Shown: one piece after another, positions 1-6,874 of the stretch
How positions within the stretch are numbered: position 1 is the stretch's first letter
Layout of the letters: each line of letters opens with the position of its first letter
Assembly: GCA_024645155.1 (NCBI GenBank)
Contig: JAHEGF010000119.1
Span: forward strand, 1-9,623
DNA: 9,623 nt
Origin: Phyllobacteriaceae bacterium
GTDB taxonomy: Bacteria; Pseudomonadota; Alphaproteobacteria; Rhizobiales; Rhizobiaceae
Direction of reading: 5' to 3'
Translations under genes and position numbers: made by a program
Notes under the pieces: model-generated
What the model was told of the DNA's origin: nothing
The model's database searches: none
The model's input: the letters and a program-made list of their open reading frames with translations, nothing else

Positions 1-1952
1 CGGTTCCTTGTCGGCGCACCGATGCGCAATCTGCGATCCATCAGCGACATTGAGCCGCCAGCCATCATTACCAAAGCACCAAGCCAGATCAGGGTAACCA
101 TAGGTTTCCACCAGGCGCGCACGACGATGCCGCCGCCGTCCACGGGATCCCCCAGCGAAACGTAGACCTGGCTGAAACCGATCGTTTCTATCCCCGCTTC
201 GGTTGTGGGCATCTGGCGCGCAGTGTACAGGCGTTTGGCGGAAACGATCGTGCTTTGGACATGTCCGTCACCGTCCAGAAGTGAAAATTTTGCCTGGTCC
301 TCGGTGAAATTCGGGCCGGAAAACGGTTCGAGAGCATCATAGCGCAATGTATATCGTCCGATCTCAATACTTTCCGACTGCCGCATCACCTGAATGTGCT
401 CCGTCTGAAAAGCGGCAACCGATACAATTCCCACAAGGCTGACACCCAAACCGAAATGCGCAAGCGAGGTACCCTTGACCGATCGCGGCAGACCAATAAA
501 GCGGCGCAATGCAACCGGAAGACCGACCGAACCTACGCCTGATTTGAACGCAAGATCAGTCAGTGCCCCGGCAAACAGCCAAAACGCCAAGGCAATGCCG
601 AGAGCCGCAAGAACCGCCGTTCTGTCGACAAAAACCAGGACAAAAAGGGCCGCCGCAAGCGCAATCGCGAAGGCGATCATCAACCTCTGTCCGACAGCAA
701 AAATGTCTGCCCGTTTCCAGGCAAGAAGCGGGCCGAAGGGAACGGCAAACAACAACGGTAATACCAGCGGGCCAAAAGTCAGGTTGAAAAAAGGAGCTCC
801 CACGGAAATTTTCTCCCCTGTCAACACTTCAAGAACAAGCGGGTAAAGGGTTCCGATCAGGACTGTCGCCGTCGCAGTCGTCAGAAACAGATTGTTGAGG
901 ACAAGTGCACCTTCACGCGAAACCGGCTGAAACAGGCCACCGCCGGCAAGTGTCGACACACGTGCGGCAAACAAGGTCAGAGATCCACCGATAAAGATGA
1001 TGAGCAGCGCCAGGATGAACAGGCCGCGCCCCGGGTCGCTGGCAAATGCGTGAACGGATGTCAGAACACCTGAACGTACCAAAAACGCGCCAAGCAGCGA
1101 CAGAGAGAAAGTCAGGATCGCCAGCAGGATGGTCCAGATCTTGAGTGCTGAACGCTTCTCCATCACGATTGCCGAGTGCAGCAGTGCCGTACCGGCCAGC
1201 CAGGGCATGAAGGATGCGTTTTCCACCGGATCCCAAAACCAGAATCCGCCCCAACCCAACTCGTAGTAGGCCCAGTAAGATCCCATAGCGATTCCGCCGG
1301 TTAGAAACACCCAGGCTGTCAGCGCCCAAGGGCGTACCCATCGCGCCCAGGCTGCATCAATTCGGCCTTCCAGCAGTGCTGCCACCGCGAATGAAAAACA
1401 CACTGAAAATCCGACATAACCGAGATAGAGCAGCGGCGGGTGGATTGCCAAACCGACGTCCTGGAGTATCGGGTTCAGATCGCGCCCTTCCACCGGGGCG
1501 GGTACCAGGCGTGCGAAGGGATTGGAGGTGGCAAGGACAAACAACGAGAACGCCGCACCCATCACCCCTTGAACACCCAGGACATTGGCGCGAAGTCGTG
1601 GAGGAAGGTTTCGCCCGAACAATGCCACCAGCGCACCAAACAGCGTGACTATCAGGACCCACAAAAGCATGGAGCCTTCATGGTTCCCCCATGTGCCGGT
1701 GATCTTGAACAGCAGGGGCTTTTGGGAATGCGAATTCTCGAAAACGTTTTGAACCGAGAAATCGGAAGAGACATATGCCGATACAAGTGCGGCAAACGAT
1801 AATGCGACCAGCATGCATACCGTGACGGCCAAGGGTTGTGCAGTGGCCATCAACCGCTGGTCGGAGCGGCGCGCGCCCACCAACGGGACCACCGCCTGCA
1901 CCAGCGATGCGGCAAATGCCAATACAAGAGCAAAGTGCCCGATTTCATTCAT
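1..1952 (-). CDS. ccmF: CcmF/CycK haem lyase subunit of cytochrome c maturation (3' end outside window)
   Basis: CcmF is the multi-spanning inner-membrane core of the System I haem lyase. It takes haem from holo-CcmE and, with CcmH/CcmI, attaches it to apocytochrome c in the periplasm. The frame is open for 650 codons from the ATG at 1952 (MNEIGHFALV) to the left edge. The WWD haem-handling motif is intact at residues 234-245 (WGGFWFWDPVEN). Conserved histidines are seen at 171 (HPPLLYLGY), 259 (LLHS), 301 (SVHAF) and 499 (LAHFG), matching the four His positions known in E. coli CcmF. Many hydrophobic helices alternate with a periplasmic stretch at about 515-612. Family members are about 650-670 residues, so only a short C-terminal tail is missing. 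The start has no strong Shine-Dalgarno; its ATGA overlaps the stop of a tiny upstream frame. It lies downstream of ccmE in the same direction and is probably cotranscribed with it. No frameshift is seen. Confidence 0.96.
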   Translation of the reverse strand, partial: MNEIGHFALVLAFAASLVQAVVPLVGARRSDQRLMATAQPLAVTVCMLVALSFAALVSAYVSSDFSVQNVFENSHSQKPLLFKITGTWGNHEGSMLLWVLIVTLFGALVALFGRNLPPRLRANVLGVQGVMGAAFSLFVLATSNPFARLVPAPVEGRDLNPILQDVGLAIHPPLLYLGYVGFSVCFSFAVAALLEGRIDAAWARWVRPWALTAWVFLTGGIAMGSYWAYYELGWGGFWFWDPVENASFMPWLAGTALLHSAIVMEKRSALKIWTILLAILTFSLSLLGAFLVRSGVLTSVHAFASDPGRGLFILALLIIFIGGSLTLFAARVSTLAGGGLFQPVSREGALVLNNLFLTTATATVLIGTLYPLVLEVLTGEKISVGAPFFNLTFGPLVLPLLFAVPFGPLLAWKRADIFAVGQRLMIAFAIALAAALFVLVFVDRTAVLAALGIALAFWLFAGALTDLAFKSGVGSVGLPVALRRFIGLPRSVKGTSLAHFGLGVSLVGIVSVAAFQTEHIQVMRQSESIEIGRYTLRYDALEPFSGPNFTEDQAKFSLLDGDGHVQSTIVSAKRLYTARQMPTTEAGIETIGFSQVYVSLGDPVDGGGIVVRAWWKPMVTLIWLGALVMMAGGSMSLMDRRLRIGAPTRN

Positions 1953-2029
1953 TGCCGGCACCCGGTTTCTAAATATCTGGCGCATTGGCTTCGCACCCAC
2001 TGGATTGCCAACATACGGTGTGCGGCCAT
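1949..2029 (-). other. 26-codon open frame filling the ccmE-ccmF gap, possible coupling peptide
   Basis: A frame of 26 codons starts at the ATG directly adjoining the ccmE stop (TAGATG) and ends in a TGA that overlaps the ccmF start as ATGA. It begins MAAHRMLAIQ and ends ETGCRQ. I recognise no family. It could carry ribosomes from ccmE into ccmF by termination-reinitiation, which would make up for the lack of a clear Shine-Dalgarno before ccmF. It could equally be a chance open frame in a 77-base spacer, so it is a weak candidate. Confidence 0.25.
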
Positions 2030-2467
2030 CTATTTGTCTCCCTGCCAGACACCCTGTTTCTTCAGGCTGTCTGCGACTTCCTTTGGCATGTAGTTTTCAT
2101 CATGTTTTGCAAGCACTGTGTCGGCAATGAACACGCCGCCGTCGGCGAATGCGCCCTCGGCGATGACACCCTGGCCCTCGCGGAACAGGTCCGGCAAGAT
2201 GCCGCTGTATGTGACCGTCACGGAGTGGGATGTGTCGGTAACTTTGAAAGTTGCTCCAACGCCATCTCCTCTAGACACCGAACCTTCCTCTACCAGTCCG
2301 CCTAGCCGCAGGCGCTGACCCGGCGCCAGATTCATCGCCTGAACATCGCTTGGGGACCGGAAAAACACGATCTCCTGGTTCAGTGCAAACAGAACCAGTG
2401 CCACCGCGGCTGACAGGAAGCCGAGCGCACCTGCGATAATCACAAGTCTTTTCTGCTTTCGGGTCAC
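2030..2467 (-). CDS. ccmE: CcmE/CycJ periplasmic haem chaperone
   Basis: CcmE covalently binds haem delivered at the CcmABCD complex and hands it to CcmF. The 145-residue product has a short cytoplasmic N-terminus (MTRKQKR), one membrane anchor at about residues 8-29, and a periplasmic beta-barrel (OB-fold) domain. The C-terminal motif HDENYMPKE is complete: His122 is the expected covalent haem ligand and Tyr126 the expected axial ligand. Length is normal for the family. The start is GTG at 2467; an ATG two bases upstream is in another frame and is followed at once by TGA. AGGA in the sequence AGGAATAAGAT gives a usable ribosome binding site. It starts 13 bases after the ccmI stop, so the two are surely cotranscribed. 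The 77-base gap to ccmF is longer than usual for such operons. Confidence 0.96.
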   Translation of the reverse strand: MTRKQKRLVIIAGALGFLSAAVALVLFALNQEIVFFRSPSDVQAMNLAPGQRLRLGGLVEEGSVSRGDGVGATFKVTDTSHSVTVTYSGILPDLFREGQGVIAEGAFADGGVFIADTVLAKHDENYMPKEVADSLKKQGVWQGDK

Positions 2468-2480
2468 ATCTTATTCCTGA

Positions 2481-3632
2481 TCACTGGGCACTCTTTTCGA
2501 TACCGACTGTTTGTGCAAACTGCTCCAGTTCCCGGGCAATTTCGCTGCCCTTGCCAAGAGCCTCGCGAGCCCTTTCCAGGGCGCTGGCTGCCTCAGCCGG
2601 TTTATTCAAGACCATATAGGAACGCAACAACCGCTTCCAACCTTCAATGTCGTTTGGGTTTTCACGTAGTTTTTCGTCAAGGCCGGCAACCATGGATTCG
2701 ATAAATGCCTGCCGGTCATTCTTGTCGAGCGAGGCGGCAGCTTCAACATCTTCGCGGCTGGGACCGGGATTGACCTTTGCCGTCTGATTTCGGGCAAGGC
2801 GGGCGCGCGATTGTTCAGCGGCTTCGAGCACCGCCCGTTTGAGCGGGCTGTCATTGGCAAGATCCTTTGCAAGATTGTCCCATAATGCGATTGCCGCAGT
2901 AAGGTCGCCTTTTTGGGCCCGTGCAGTAGCGATGTAAAAACGTGCTCGCGGTTCGCCGGGTTCCTGGGCAAGGGAGCGCTCGAAGGCGTTCAGCGCGTCC
3001 GGTGTAACCAGCCCGCCGGATTTGCCCACCAGCGCTTCTCCCAGTCCGGATTCGCGACTTCCGGTCGGACCGCCAAGCCGAATGGCATTACCGTAAGCGA
3101 TAATGGAATCGTCAAAGCGGCCGGTGGCAATGTAGATCGGACCCAGCACGTCCCATCCGCGAACATCGCCGGGATTTTCCTTAAGCTGCCTTTCGGCTCG
3201 CGCAATCAATTCGGCGATCGAACTGGCCGCCGGGGCGCGGGCAAGGCGTTCCTGCAGCGGTTGGTCCGGTTCGCCGGGTGATCCCAATATTGCATAACCG
3301 CCCCAACCGACCAATGGGATTGCGAGAATGGCGGCAATGGCAATACCCATTGACTTCGTTTTGTTCGTAGATTCGTAAACTGGTTGAGATTTGCGCAGTT
3401 CGGCGTCAGCATTGATGAGCCGCCGGGCGATTTCGACGCGTGCAAGTTCGGCCTGATCCTTGTCGATTACGCCCCGCTCAATATCCCTGTCCAGTTCGTC
3501 AAGCTGATCACGATAGACCTCAGCGTCAAAGGCGCTGTCATCCTTTTCCTCGGACCGGGTCCGCAACAACGGCAAAAGCACCGCAAGCAATGATGCCGCC
3601 GTCAACGCGATGGAAACGAACCAGAAAGTCAT
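2481..3632 (-). CDS. ccmI: CcmI/CycH cytochrome c maturation TPR protein
   Basis: CcmI presents apocytochrome c to the CcmF/CcmH haem ligation complex. The 383-residue protein has the expected layout: an N-terminal membrane helix (about 2-22), a cytoplasmic segment with an acidic, coiled-coil-like stretch (about 27-82, including DELDRDIERG), a second helix (about 96-117), and a long periplasmic part with tetratricopeptide-type repeats. Repeat-like segments are visible at about 137-185 (ENPGDVRGWDVLGPIYIATG), 210-260 and 315-362 (ENPNDIEGWKRLLRSYMVL). The ATG at 3632 has GAGG five bases upstream, supporting this start. It is the first gene of the ccmI-ccmE-ccmF run, and a promoter-like sequence lies at 3699-3726. 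In rhizobia the order cycH-cycJ-cycK-cycL is known; a ccmH/cycL gene would be expected beyond the left edge. Confidence 0.95.
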   Translation of the reverse strand: MTFWFVSIALTAASLLAVLLPLLRTRSEEKDDSAFDAEVYRDQLDELDRDIERGVIDKDQAELARVEIARRLINADAELRKSQPVYESTNKTKSMGIAIAAILAIPLVGWGGYAILGSPGEPDQPLQERLARAPAASSIAELIARAERQLKENPGDVRGWDVLGPIYIATGRFDDSIIAYGNAIRLGGPTGSRESGLGEALVGKSGGLVTPDALNAFERSLAQEPGEPRARFYIATARAQKGDLTAAIALWDNLAKDLANDSPLKRAVLEAAEQSRARLARNQTAKVNPGPSREDVEAAASLDKNDRQAFIESMVAGLDEKLRENPNDIEGWKRLLRSYMVLNKPAEAASALERAREALGKGSEIARELEQFAQTVGIEKSAQ

Positions 3633-3698
3633 TGTGCCTCGATTACGGCCGATTGGCTTTATGCAAACCGCCAGCGAACATGGCGATCAAGCAGGATG

Positions 3699-3726
3699 GT
3701 GATAGACCAGCATTGACCTCTGTCAA
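3699..3726 (-). promoter_or_regulatory. Candidate housekeeping promoter for the ccm operon
   Basis: On the minus strand TTGACA (3726-3721), a perfect -35 hexamer, is followed after 16 bases by TATCAC (3704-3699), a partial -10. It lies about 67 bases before the ccmI ATG and just after the stop of the upstream lipoprotein gene. No terminator hairpin is visible between that stop and this element, so some readthrough is also possible. Confidence 0.5.
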
Positions 3727-3737
3727 TTCACTTCCGA

Positions 3738-4160
3738 TCAAATCAGGGGCGTCCAGCTTCCGTCAGGATTGCGGCAGGCCGTTCCGCGCACAACGCTAGG
3801 CACGCCTGAACCGGTCAATGTGTGGCTGTAGGGGCGGCAATCTTGAGCACCTACGCGGTAAGGCTGTGCTGCGAGAACCTCGCCAGAACGGCCTGACCAG
3901 AGGTTACGCCACTTGACCGGATCGCCGGTTGTTCCATATTCCAGCGCCCGGTACTCGGCTTCCAGAGCCATTTTCCGTTCGCCGGAACTTAATTGTGCAT
4001 CGGTGATTGTGCCGATGAGGCCATCGCCAAGCACTTCCACCAGTTGTGGATTAACGGACCCCAGAGCGGCGCCAGACTGCTGTCTGTTAGCGCCGGTCGA
4101 TGCGCATCCCGCCAACGTCACGATGCCGATCAGCACCAACAGATTTACCACATATCTCAT
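3738..4160 (-). CDS. Surface lipoprotein of the RT0821/Lpp0805 (17-kDa antigen-like) type
   Basis: A 140-residue lipoprotein. The N-terminus has one basic residue, a hydrophobic core and a lipobox LAGC with the lipidated Cys at position 19, so the mature protein is about 122 residues and membrane-anchored. A short glycine-containing stretch (GDGLIGTITD, 45-54) looks like a reduced form of the glycine-zipper segment of this family. Next come the typical LEAEYRALEYG (66-76) and a C-terminal domain with two cysteines, Cys108 (QDCRPY) and Cys129 (GTACRNPDGSW), likely disulphide-bonded. The family is annotated as surface or outer-membrane antigens; its biochemical role is unknown. It appears to be its own transcription unit, with the feuQ terminator upstream and the ccmI promoter just downstream. 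A link to cytochrome maturation or to the kinase is suggested only by position. Confidence 0.85.
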   Translation of the reverse strand: MRYVVNLLVLIGIVTLAGCASTGANRQQSGAALGSVNPQLVEVLGDGLIGTITDAQLSSGERKMALEAEYRALEYGTTGDPVKWRNLWSGRSGEVLAAQPYRVGAQDCRPYSHTLTGSGVPSVVRGTACRNPDGSWTPLI

Positions 4161-4212
4161 GTACCAGTCCCTATCCTGGATGCCTGAAACACACGCCTGT
4201 ACCGTGGCTCTG

Positions 4213-4240
4213 CATTTAGGCAGTTCGGCGGCAGGATCAA
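4213..4240 (-). promoter_or_regulatory. Weak promoter-like element for the surface lipoprotein gene
   Basis: On the minus strand TTGATC (4240-4235) and TAAATG (4218-4213) are separated by 16 bases, about 53 bases before the lipoprotein ATG at 4160. Since the upstream operon ends in a terminator at 4295-4316, this gene needs its own promoter. The match to consensus is only partial. Confidence 0.3.
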
Positions 4241-4294
4241 ATTTAACCGAATACCTTGCTTAGTTCCCGCGAACGCTACCAGAACGCGGTCAGT

Positions 4295-4316
4295 AAAAAA
4301 AAGCGCCTTCGGCTCC
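4295..4316 (-). terminator. Rho-independent terminator after feuQ
   Basis: Directly after the feuQ stop the minus strand reads GGAGCCGAAGGCGC followed by eight T (4302-4295). GCC and GGC pair around a GAA loop, and the stem can extend outward past one mismatch. A short GC-rich stem plus a long T run placed against the stop codon is a good intrinsic terminator for the feu operon, though the stem is short. Confidence 0.7.
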
Positions 4317-5705
4317 CTATCCAGCGCGTTTCAACGTCACAATTGCAGCAAGTCCACCCAACGCGCTTCGCGACAGTTTCAGTTTTCCACCGTATTCTGT
4401 AACAAGATCAGTGACGATTGCCAGCCCCAAACCGGTGCCCGGAGTCGCCTCGTCCAAGCGGCGCCCGCGCTTGACCGCCTCGCGCGCCTGCTCTTCAGGA
4501 ATTCCCGGACCATCGTCGGCGATCATGATTTCCAGCACAGGGTGCTGTGTATCGGTACTTGCGGACCTGGCGCTGACCAATACCCGTGATCTTGCCCATT
4601 TGGCTGCGTTTTCGAGGAGATTGCCAATTATTTCCTCGAAGTCCTCCTTTTCGCCGGCAAAGTACAATTCCTCCGCCGGCACTTCGAAATCGACCATAAC
4701 ATTCTGCTTCAGTTTGCCTATAACCCGAACCATTCTGCGGAGTGCATCAACAGCATCCGTGCGATGCGCCAGGGTGTTGCGCTGGGCTGCAATGCGCGCC
4801 CGTTGCAGGTAATGATCAATCTGGGTCTGCATGGCACGAGCCTGTTCGGCCACCAATTTGCCCCGTGCCCCGCCCATGGCGCTGCTCTCGTTGGTAAGCA
4901 CCGCCAATGGTGTTTTCAGGGAGTGGGCAAGGTTGCCAACCTGTGTTCGAGAGCGCTCAACGATGCTTCGGTTGCTCTCAATCAATGCGTTCAGTTCATT
5001 GATCAGCGGTTTGACTTCATCGGGGAATTTTCCATCCAGGCGATCCGCCTCGCCGGAACGGATGGCGGTCAAGGCACCGCGAACGCGATCCAGCGGTCGC
5101 AAGCCGAAAAGGATCGCGATCGCGTTGATCGCGATCATACCGATGCCAAGCAAGGCGAGAAAAAAGTTGAGCTGGCGGCTGAATGCCGTGATTTCAGCTT
5201 CCAGCTCGGTCCGGTTTCCCATGACCCGGAAGCGGGCCACGCCATTGGCATCATCCAGGAAGAATTCGCTTTCAACGACCTGTAGCTCTTCCTGTGCCAG
5301 ACCGGTTGCCCGATAGGTTCGTCGGTATTCGCTGTCAAAAGGGACATCTTGCGGTGCCGGAGCGGCAAGCTCTGCGGTCATCGAAAGGGATCTGATCTGT
5401 CCCTTGATATCTCCGGATACCGGCTGAACTTCCCAGTACCAGCCGGACTCCGGCACCGTGTAACGGAAGTCACCAAGGTCGGGGGTGCCCTCAAGCGTGC
5501 CTGCTGAATCCACTCCTGCGGATCCGATAAGGTTGAACAGATGAGCAGAAAGCAGATGTGAAAAATTTCGCTCGCTGGCATCGCGATACAGCGAAGAAAT
5601 CAAGGTGGCAATCGCCACCAGCGCAACAATGGCGAGGATTGTTGAGAACGATATTACCCGAAGGGCCAGCGAGTTCGGGCCAAAAACGCTTCGCAGCTCA
5701 GTCAA
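4317..5705 (-). CDS. feuQ: FeuQ-like membrane sensor histidine kinase
   Basis: A 462-residue class I histidine kinase, partner of the response regulator just upstream. Helices at about 14-39 and 179-202 flank a periplasmic sensor domain (about 40-178). The H-box is NLAHSLKTPLAVL with phospho-accepting His261. The ATPase domain shows the N-box (GNLLENAAKWA, Asn362/Asn366), G1 (DDGPGIP, 397-403) and G2 (GTGLGLAIV, 423-431). In S. meliloti FeuQ with FeuP controls cyclic glucan export (ndvA) and osmotic adaptation; that role is inferred here. The end coordinate uses the only in-frame start found, a TTG at 5705, which lacks a good ribosome binding site; the next in-frame stop is only 30 bases upstream of it. 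An ATG at 5739 overlapping the feuP stop has AGGAG eight bases upstream but is out of frame because of a 7-bp tandem repeat. The true 5' end is therefore uncertain, though the catalytic and membrane parts are intact. Confidence 0.92.
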   Translation of the reverse strand: MTELRSVFGPNSLALRVISFSTILAIVALVAIATLISSLYRDASERNFSHLLSAHLFNLIGSAGVDSAGTLEGTPDLGDFRYTVPESGWYWEVQPVSGDIKGQIRSLSMTAELAAPAPQDVPFDSEYRRTYRATGLAQEELQVVESEFFLDDANGVARFRVMGNRTELEAEITAFSRQLNFFLALLGIGMIAINAIAILFGLRPLDRVRGALTAIRSGEADRLDGKFPDEVKPLINELNALIESNRSIVERSRTQVGNLAHSLKTPLAVLTNESSAMGGARGKLVAEQARAMQTQIDHYLQRARIAAQRNTLAHRTDAVDALRRMVRVIGKLKQNVMVDFEVPAEELYFAGEKEDFEEIIGNLLENAAKWARSRVLVSARSASTDTQHPVLEIMIADDGPGIPEEQAREAVKRGRRLDEATPGTGLGLAIVTDLVTEYGGKLKLSRSALGGLAAIVTLKRAG

Positions 5706-5720
5706 CCCGCAACCCGCAAC
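5703..5720. repeat. 7-bp tandem repeat at the feuQ start
   Basis: Plus strand CAACCCG occurs twice in tandem (5703-5709, 5710-5716) and is followed by a partial third unit CAAC (5717-5720). It sits between the feuP stop and feuQ and includes the TTG taken as the feuQ start. Losing one unit would bring the ATG at 5739 into the feuQ reading frame. Confidence 0.95.
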
Positions 5721-5735
5721 TTGTCGAGCCCTGGC

Positions 5736-6401
5736 TCATTCGGCGGGCTCCTGCAGCCGATAGCCCATACCACGAACAGTCTCGATCAGATCGATGCCCA
5801 ATTTCTTGCGCAATCGCCCGACAAACACTTCGATCGTGTTGGAATCGCGGTCGAAATCCTGATCGTACAAATGTTCCACCAACTCCGTCCGGGAAATCAC
5901 CTTTCCAATATGATGCATCAGGTAAGCAAGAAGCCGGAACTCAAGAGATGTTAGTTTTACCGGCGCGCCATTGACATCAACCTTGGACGATTTGGTATCC
6001 AAACGCAGCGGCCCGCACATGATTTCGGAAGATGCGTGGCCGGCGGCCCGGCGAATGAGCGCCCTGAGCCTCGCCAGCACCTCCTCGATATGAAATGGCT
6101 TGGTCACATAATCATCGGCTCCGGCGTCAATACCCGAAACCTTGTCGCTCCAGCGATCTCGCGCGGTAAGCATCAGCACAGGCATCTTATGGCCATCCTG
6201 GCGCCATCGTTCCAGGACGCTCACGCCGTCCATTTGCGGAAGACCGATATCGAGGATTACGGCATCATATGGCTCTGTATCCCCGAGAAAATGACCTTCT
6301 TCACCGTCAAATGCCGAGTCGGTCACGTAACCCGCATCCGCCAGGGCTTCGGTTAGCTGGCGGTTGAGATTTTTATCGTCTTCAACAACGAGAATACGCA
6401 T
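5736..6401 (-). CDS. feuP: FeuP-like OmpR-family response regulator
   Basis: A 221-residue DNA-binding response regulator. The receiver domain (about 1-115) has the acidic pair Asp8/Asp9, phospho-acceptor Asp51 (AVILDIGLPQMDGV), Thr79 (MLTARDRW) and Lys101 (KPFH). The winged-helix output domain (about 126-217) includes TSLEFRLLAYLM, the stretch DQDFDRDSNTIEVFVGRLRKK and the wing ETVRGMGYRL. The sequence fits rhizobial FeuP closely over its whole length. I chose the ATG at 6401 over an in-frame one at 6428: the domain begins exactly with MRILVVEDD, and AAGGGA lies 5 bases upstream. In S. meliloti phosphorylated FeuP activates ndvA and other genes; in R. leguminosarum the locus was first linked to iron uptake. 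Gene order is feuN-like, feuP, feuQ, all on one strand, so an operon is likely. Confidence 0.95.
   Translation of the reverse strand: MRILVVEDDKNLNRQLTEALADAGYVTDSAFDGEEGHFLGDTEPYDAVILDIGLPQMDGVSVLERWRQDGHKMPVLMLTARDRWSDKVSGIDAGADDYVTKPFHIEEVLARLRALIRRAAGHASSEIMCGPLRLDTKSSKVDVNGAPVKLTSLEFRLLAYLMHHIGKVISRTELVEHLYDQDFDRDSNTIEVFVGRLRKKLGIDLIETVRGMGYRLQEPAE
5737..5752 (-). promoter_or_regulatory. Ribosome binding site and ATG at the feuP-feuQ junction, out of frame with feuQ
   Basis: AGGAG (5752-5748) lies eight bases before an ATG (5739-5737) that overlaps the feuP stop as ATGA, the usual form of a translationally coupled gene pair. The frame from this ATG encodes only 13 residues and stops at 5698, overlapping the start of feuQ by eight bases. 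It may be the ancestral feuQ start, or it may act as a coupling peptide. Confidence 0.6.
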
Positions 6402-6482
6402 GGACGTCCCTTTCCAGCAAACATTCAAGCCTGCAATTTTCCCGGCTCGACGAATGAGAATCCAAGCTTAGAATAATTCCCG

Positions 6483-6767
6483 CTATTGGGGTACGACAAA
6501 TTCCGCGCGGCGCGGCCGCTTTCCGTCCTTGCCCGGCACCAAAACCACAATGATGCACACATTGTTGCCTTTCACCGTCTTGGGCGTGGCCTTGGCCAGC
6601 GTCCCGCCTACCTGGCTGGCCTTGGCCTGTCCGATGGCATGGCAGTCAGCGCTGACGGTCCTTGCAACCGAGTGCAAGGACGGTTTGGTCAAAGGCAGGC
6701 TGCCAGCCATTGCGGCACTTGGTACCACAAACAGGAACGCCATTACGGTGATCAGTATTCTCTTCAT
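6483..6767 (-). CDS. feuN: FeuN-like small exported protein, putative modulator of FeuQ
   Basis: A 94-residue protein with a clear signal peptide: MKR, a hydrophobic core, and a likely signal peptidase I site after AMA at residue 21, leaving about 73 residues in the periplasm. The mature part holds two cysteines, Cys42 (ADCHAIG) and Cys71 (NNVCIIVV), which could form one disulphide. The C-terminal segment VLVPGKDGKRPRRAEFVV is basic. In S. meliloti FeuN is a small periplasmic protein encoded next to feuP that holds the FeuPQ pathway in check and is needed for viability unless FeuPQ is inactive. Position directly before feuP (81 bases), size and export all fit FeuN; sequence identity to FeuN I cannot measure, so the name is a position-supported inference. 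The ATG at 6767 has only a weak AGAAG just before it. Confidence 0.65.
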   Translation of the reverse strand: MKRILITVMAFLFVVPSAAMAGSLPLTKPSLHSVARTVSADCHAIGQAKASQVGGTLAKATPKTVKGNNVCIIVVLVPGKDGKRPRRAEFVVPQ

Positions 6768-6821
6768 CTTCTAGGATGTATCCGGTTGGGCCTGAACAGC
6801 ACATGAACGCAATTGAGAAAA

Positions 6822-6853
6822 TTTGCCCGATTCAGGCGATTTTGTTCGCCCGA
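6822..6853 (-). repeat. Direct repeats and hairpin upstream of the feuN-like gene
   Basis: On the minus strand TCGGGCGAA (6853-6845) and TCGGGCAAA (6830-6822) form direct repeats 23 bases apart. The first overlaps a hairpin, CGGGCGA-ACAAAA-TCGCCTG (6852-6833), with a seven-pair stem that includes one G-T wobble. AAATTTTC follows the second repeat, so the element could be a weak terminator for the tail/holin genes. The repeats could also be an operator for the feu operon. I cannot decide between these. Confidence 0.4.
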
Positions 6854-6874
6854 AATTAGTGATGTGCCGGCAAT

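Noticed and set aside
475..846. Plus-strand open frame of 123 codons
   Set aside because: It is antisense to ccmF, has low-complexity Arg/Ala/Thr-rich composition, and shows no recognisable domain; the same holds for other long plus-strand frames across the window.
913..1662. Two minus-strand open frames of 142 and 101 codons inside this interval, suggesting a broken or separate gene
   Set aside because: They are off-frame readings of ccmF, which is continuously open in its own frame from 1952 to the left edge with all key motifs.
5112..5136. Two copies of the palindrome GATCGCGATC separated by five bases, a possible operator or hairpin
   Set aside because: It lies within the second membrane helix of FeuQ and is explained by repeated Ile-Ala codons in the peptide IAINAIAI.
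4764..5316. Long plus-strand frames of 161 and 173 codons
   Set aside because: Both are antisense to the well-supported feuQ kinase domains and no family is recognisable.
6402..6428. Upstream ATG at 6428 as the feuP start
   Set aside because: It adds nine residues (MNVCWKGTS) before the conserved MRILVVEDD start and would place the AAGGGA ribosome binding site inside the gene.
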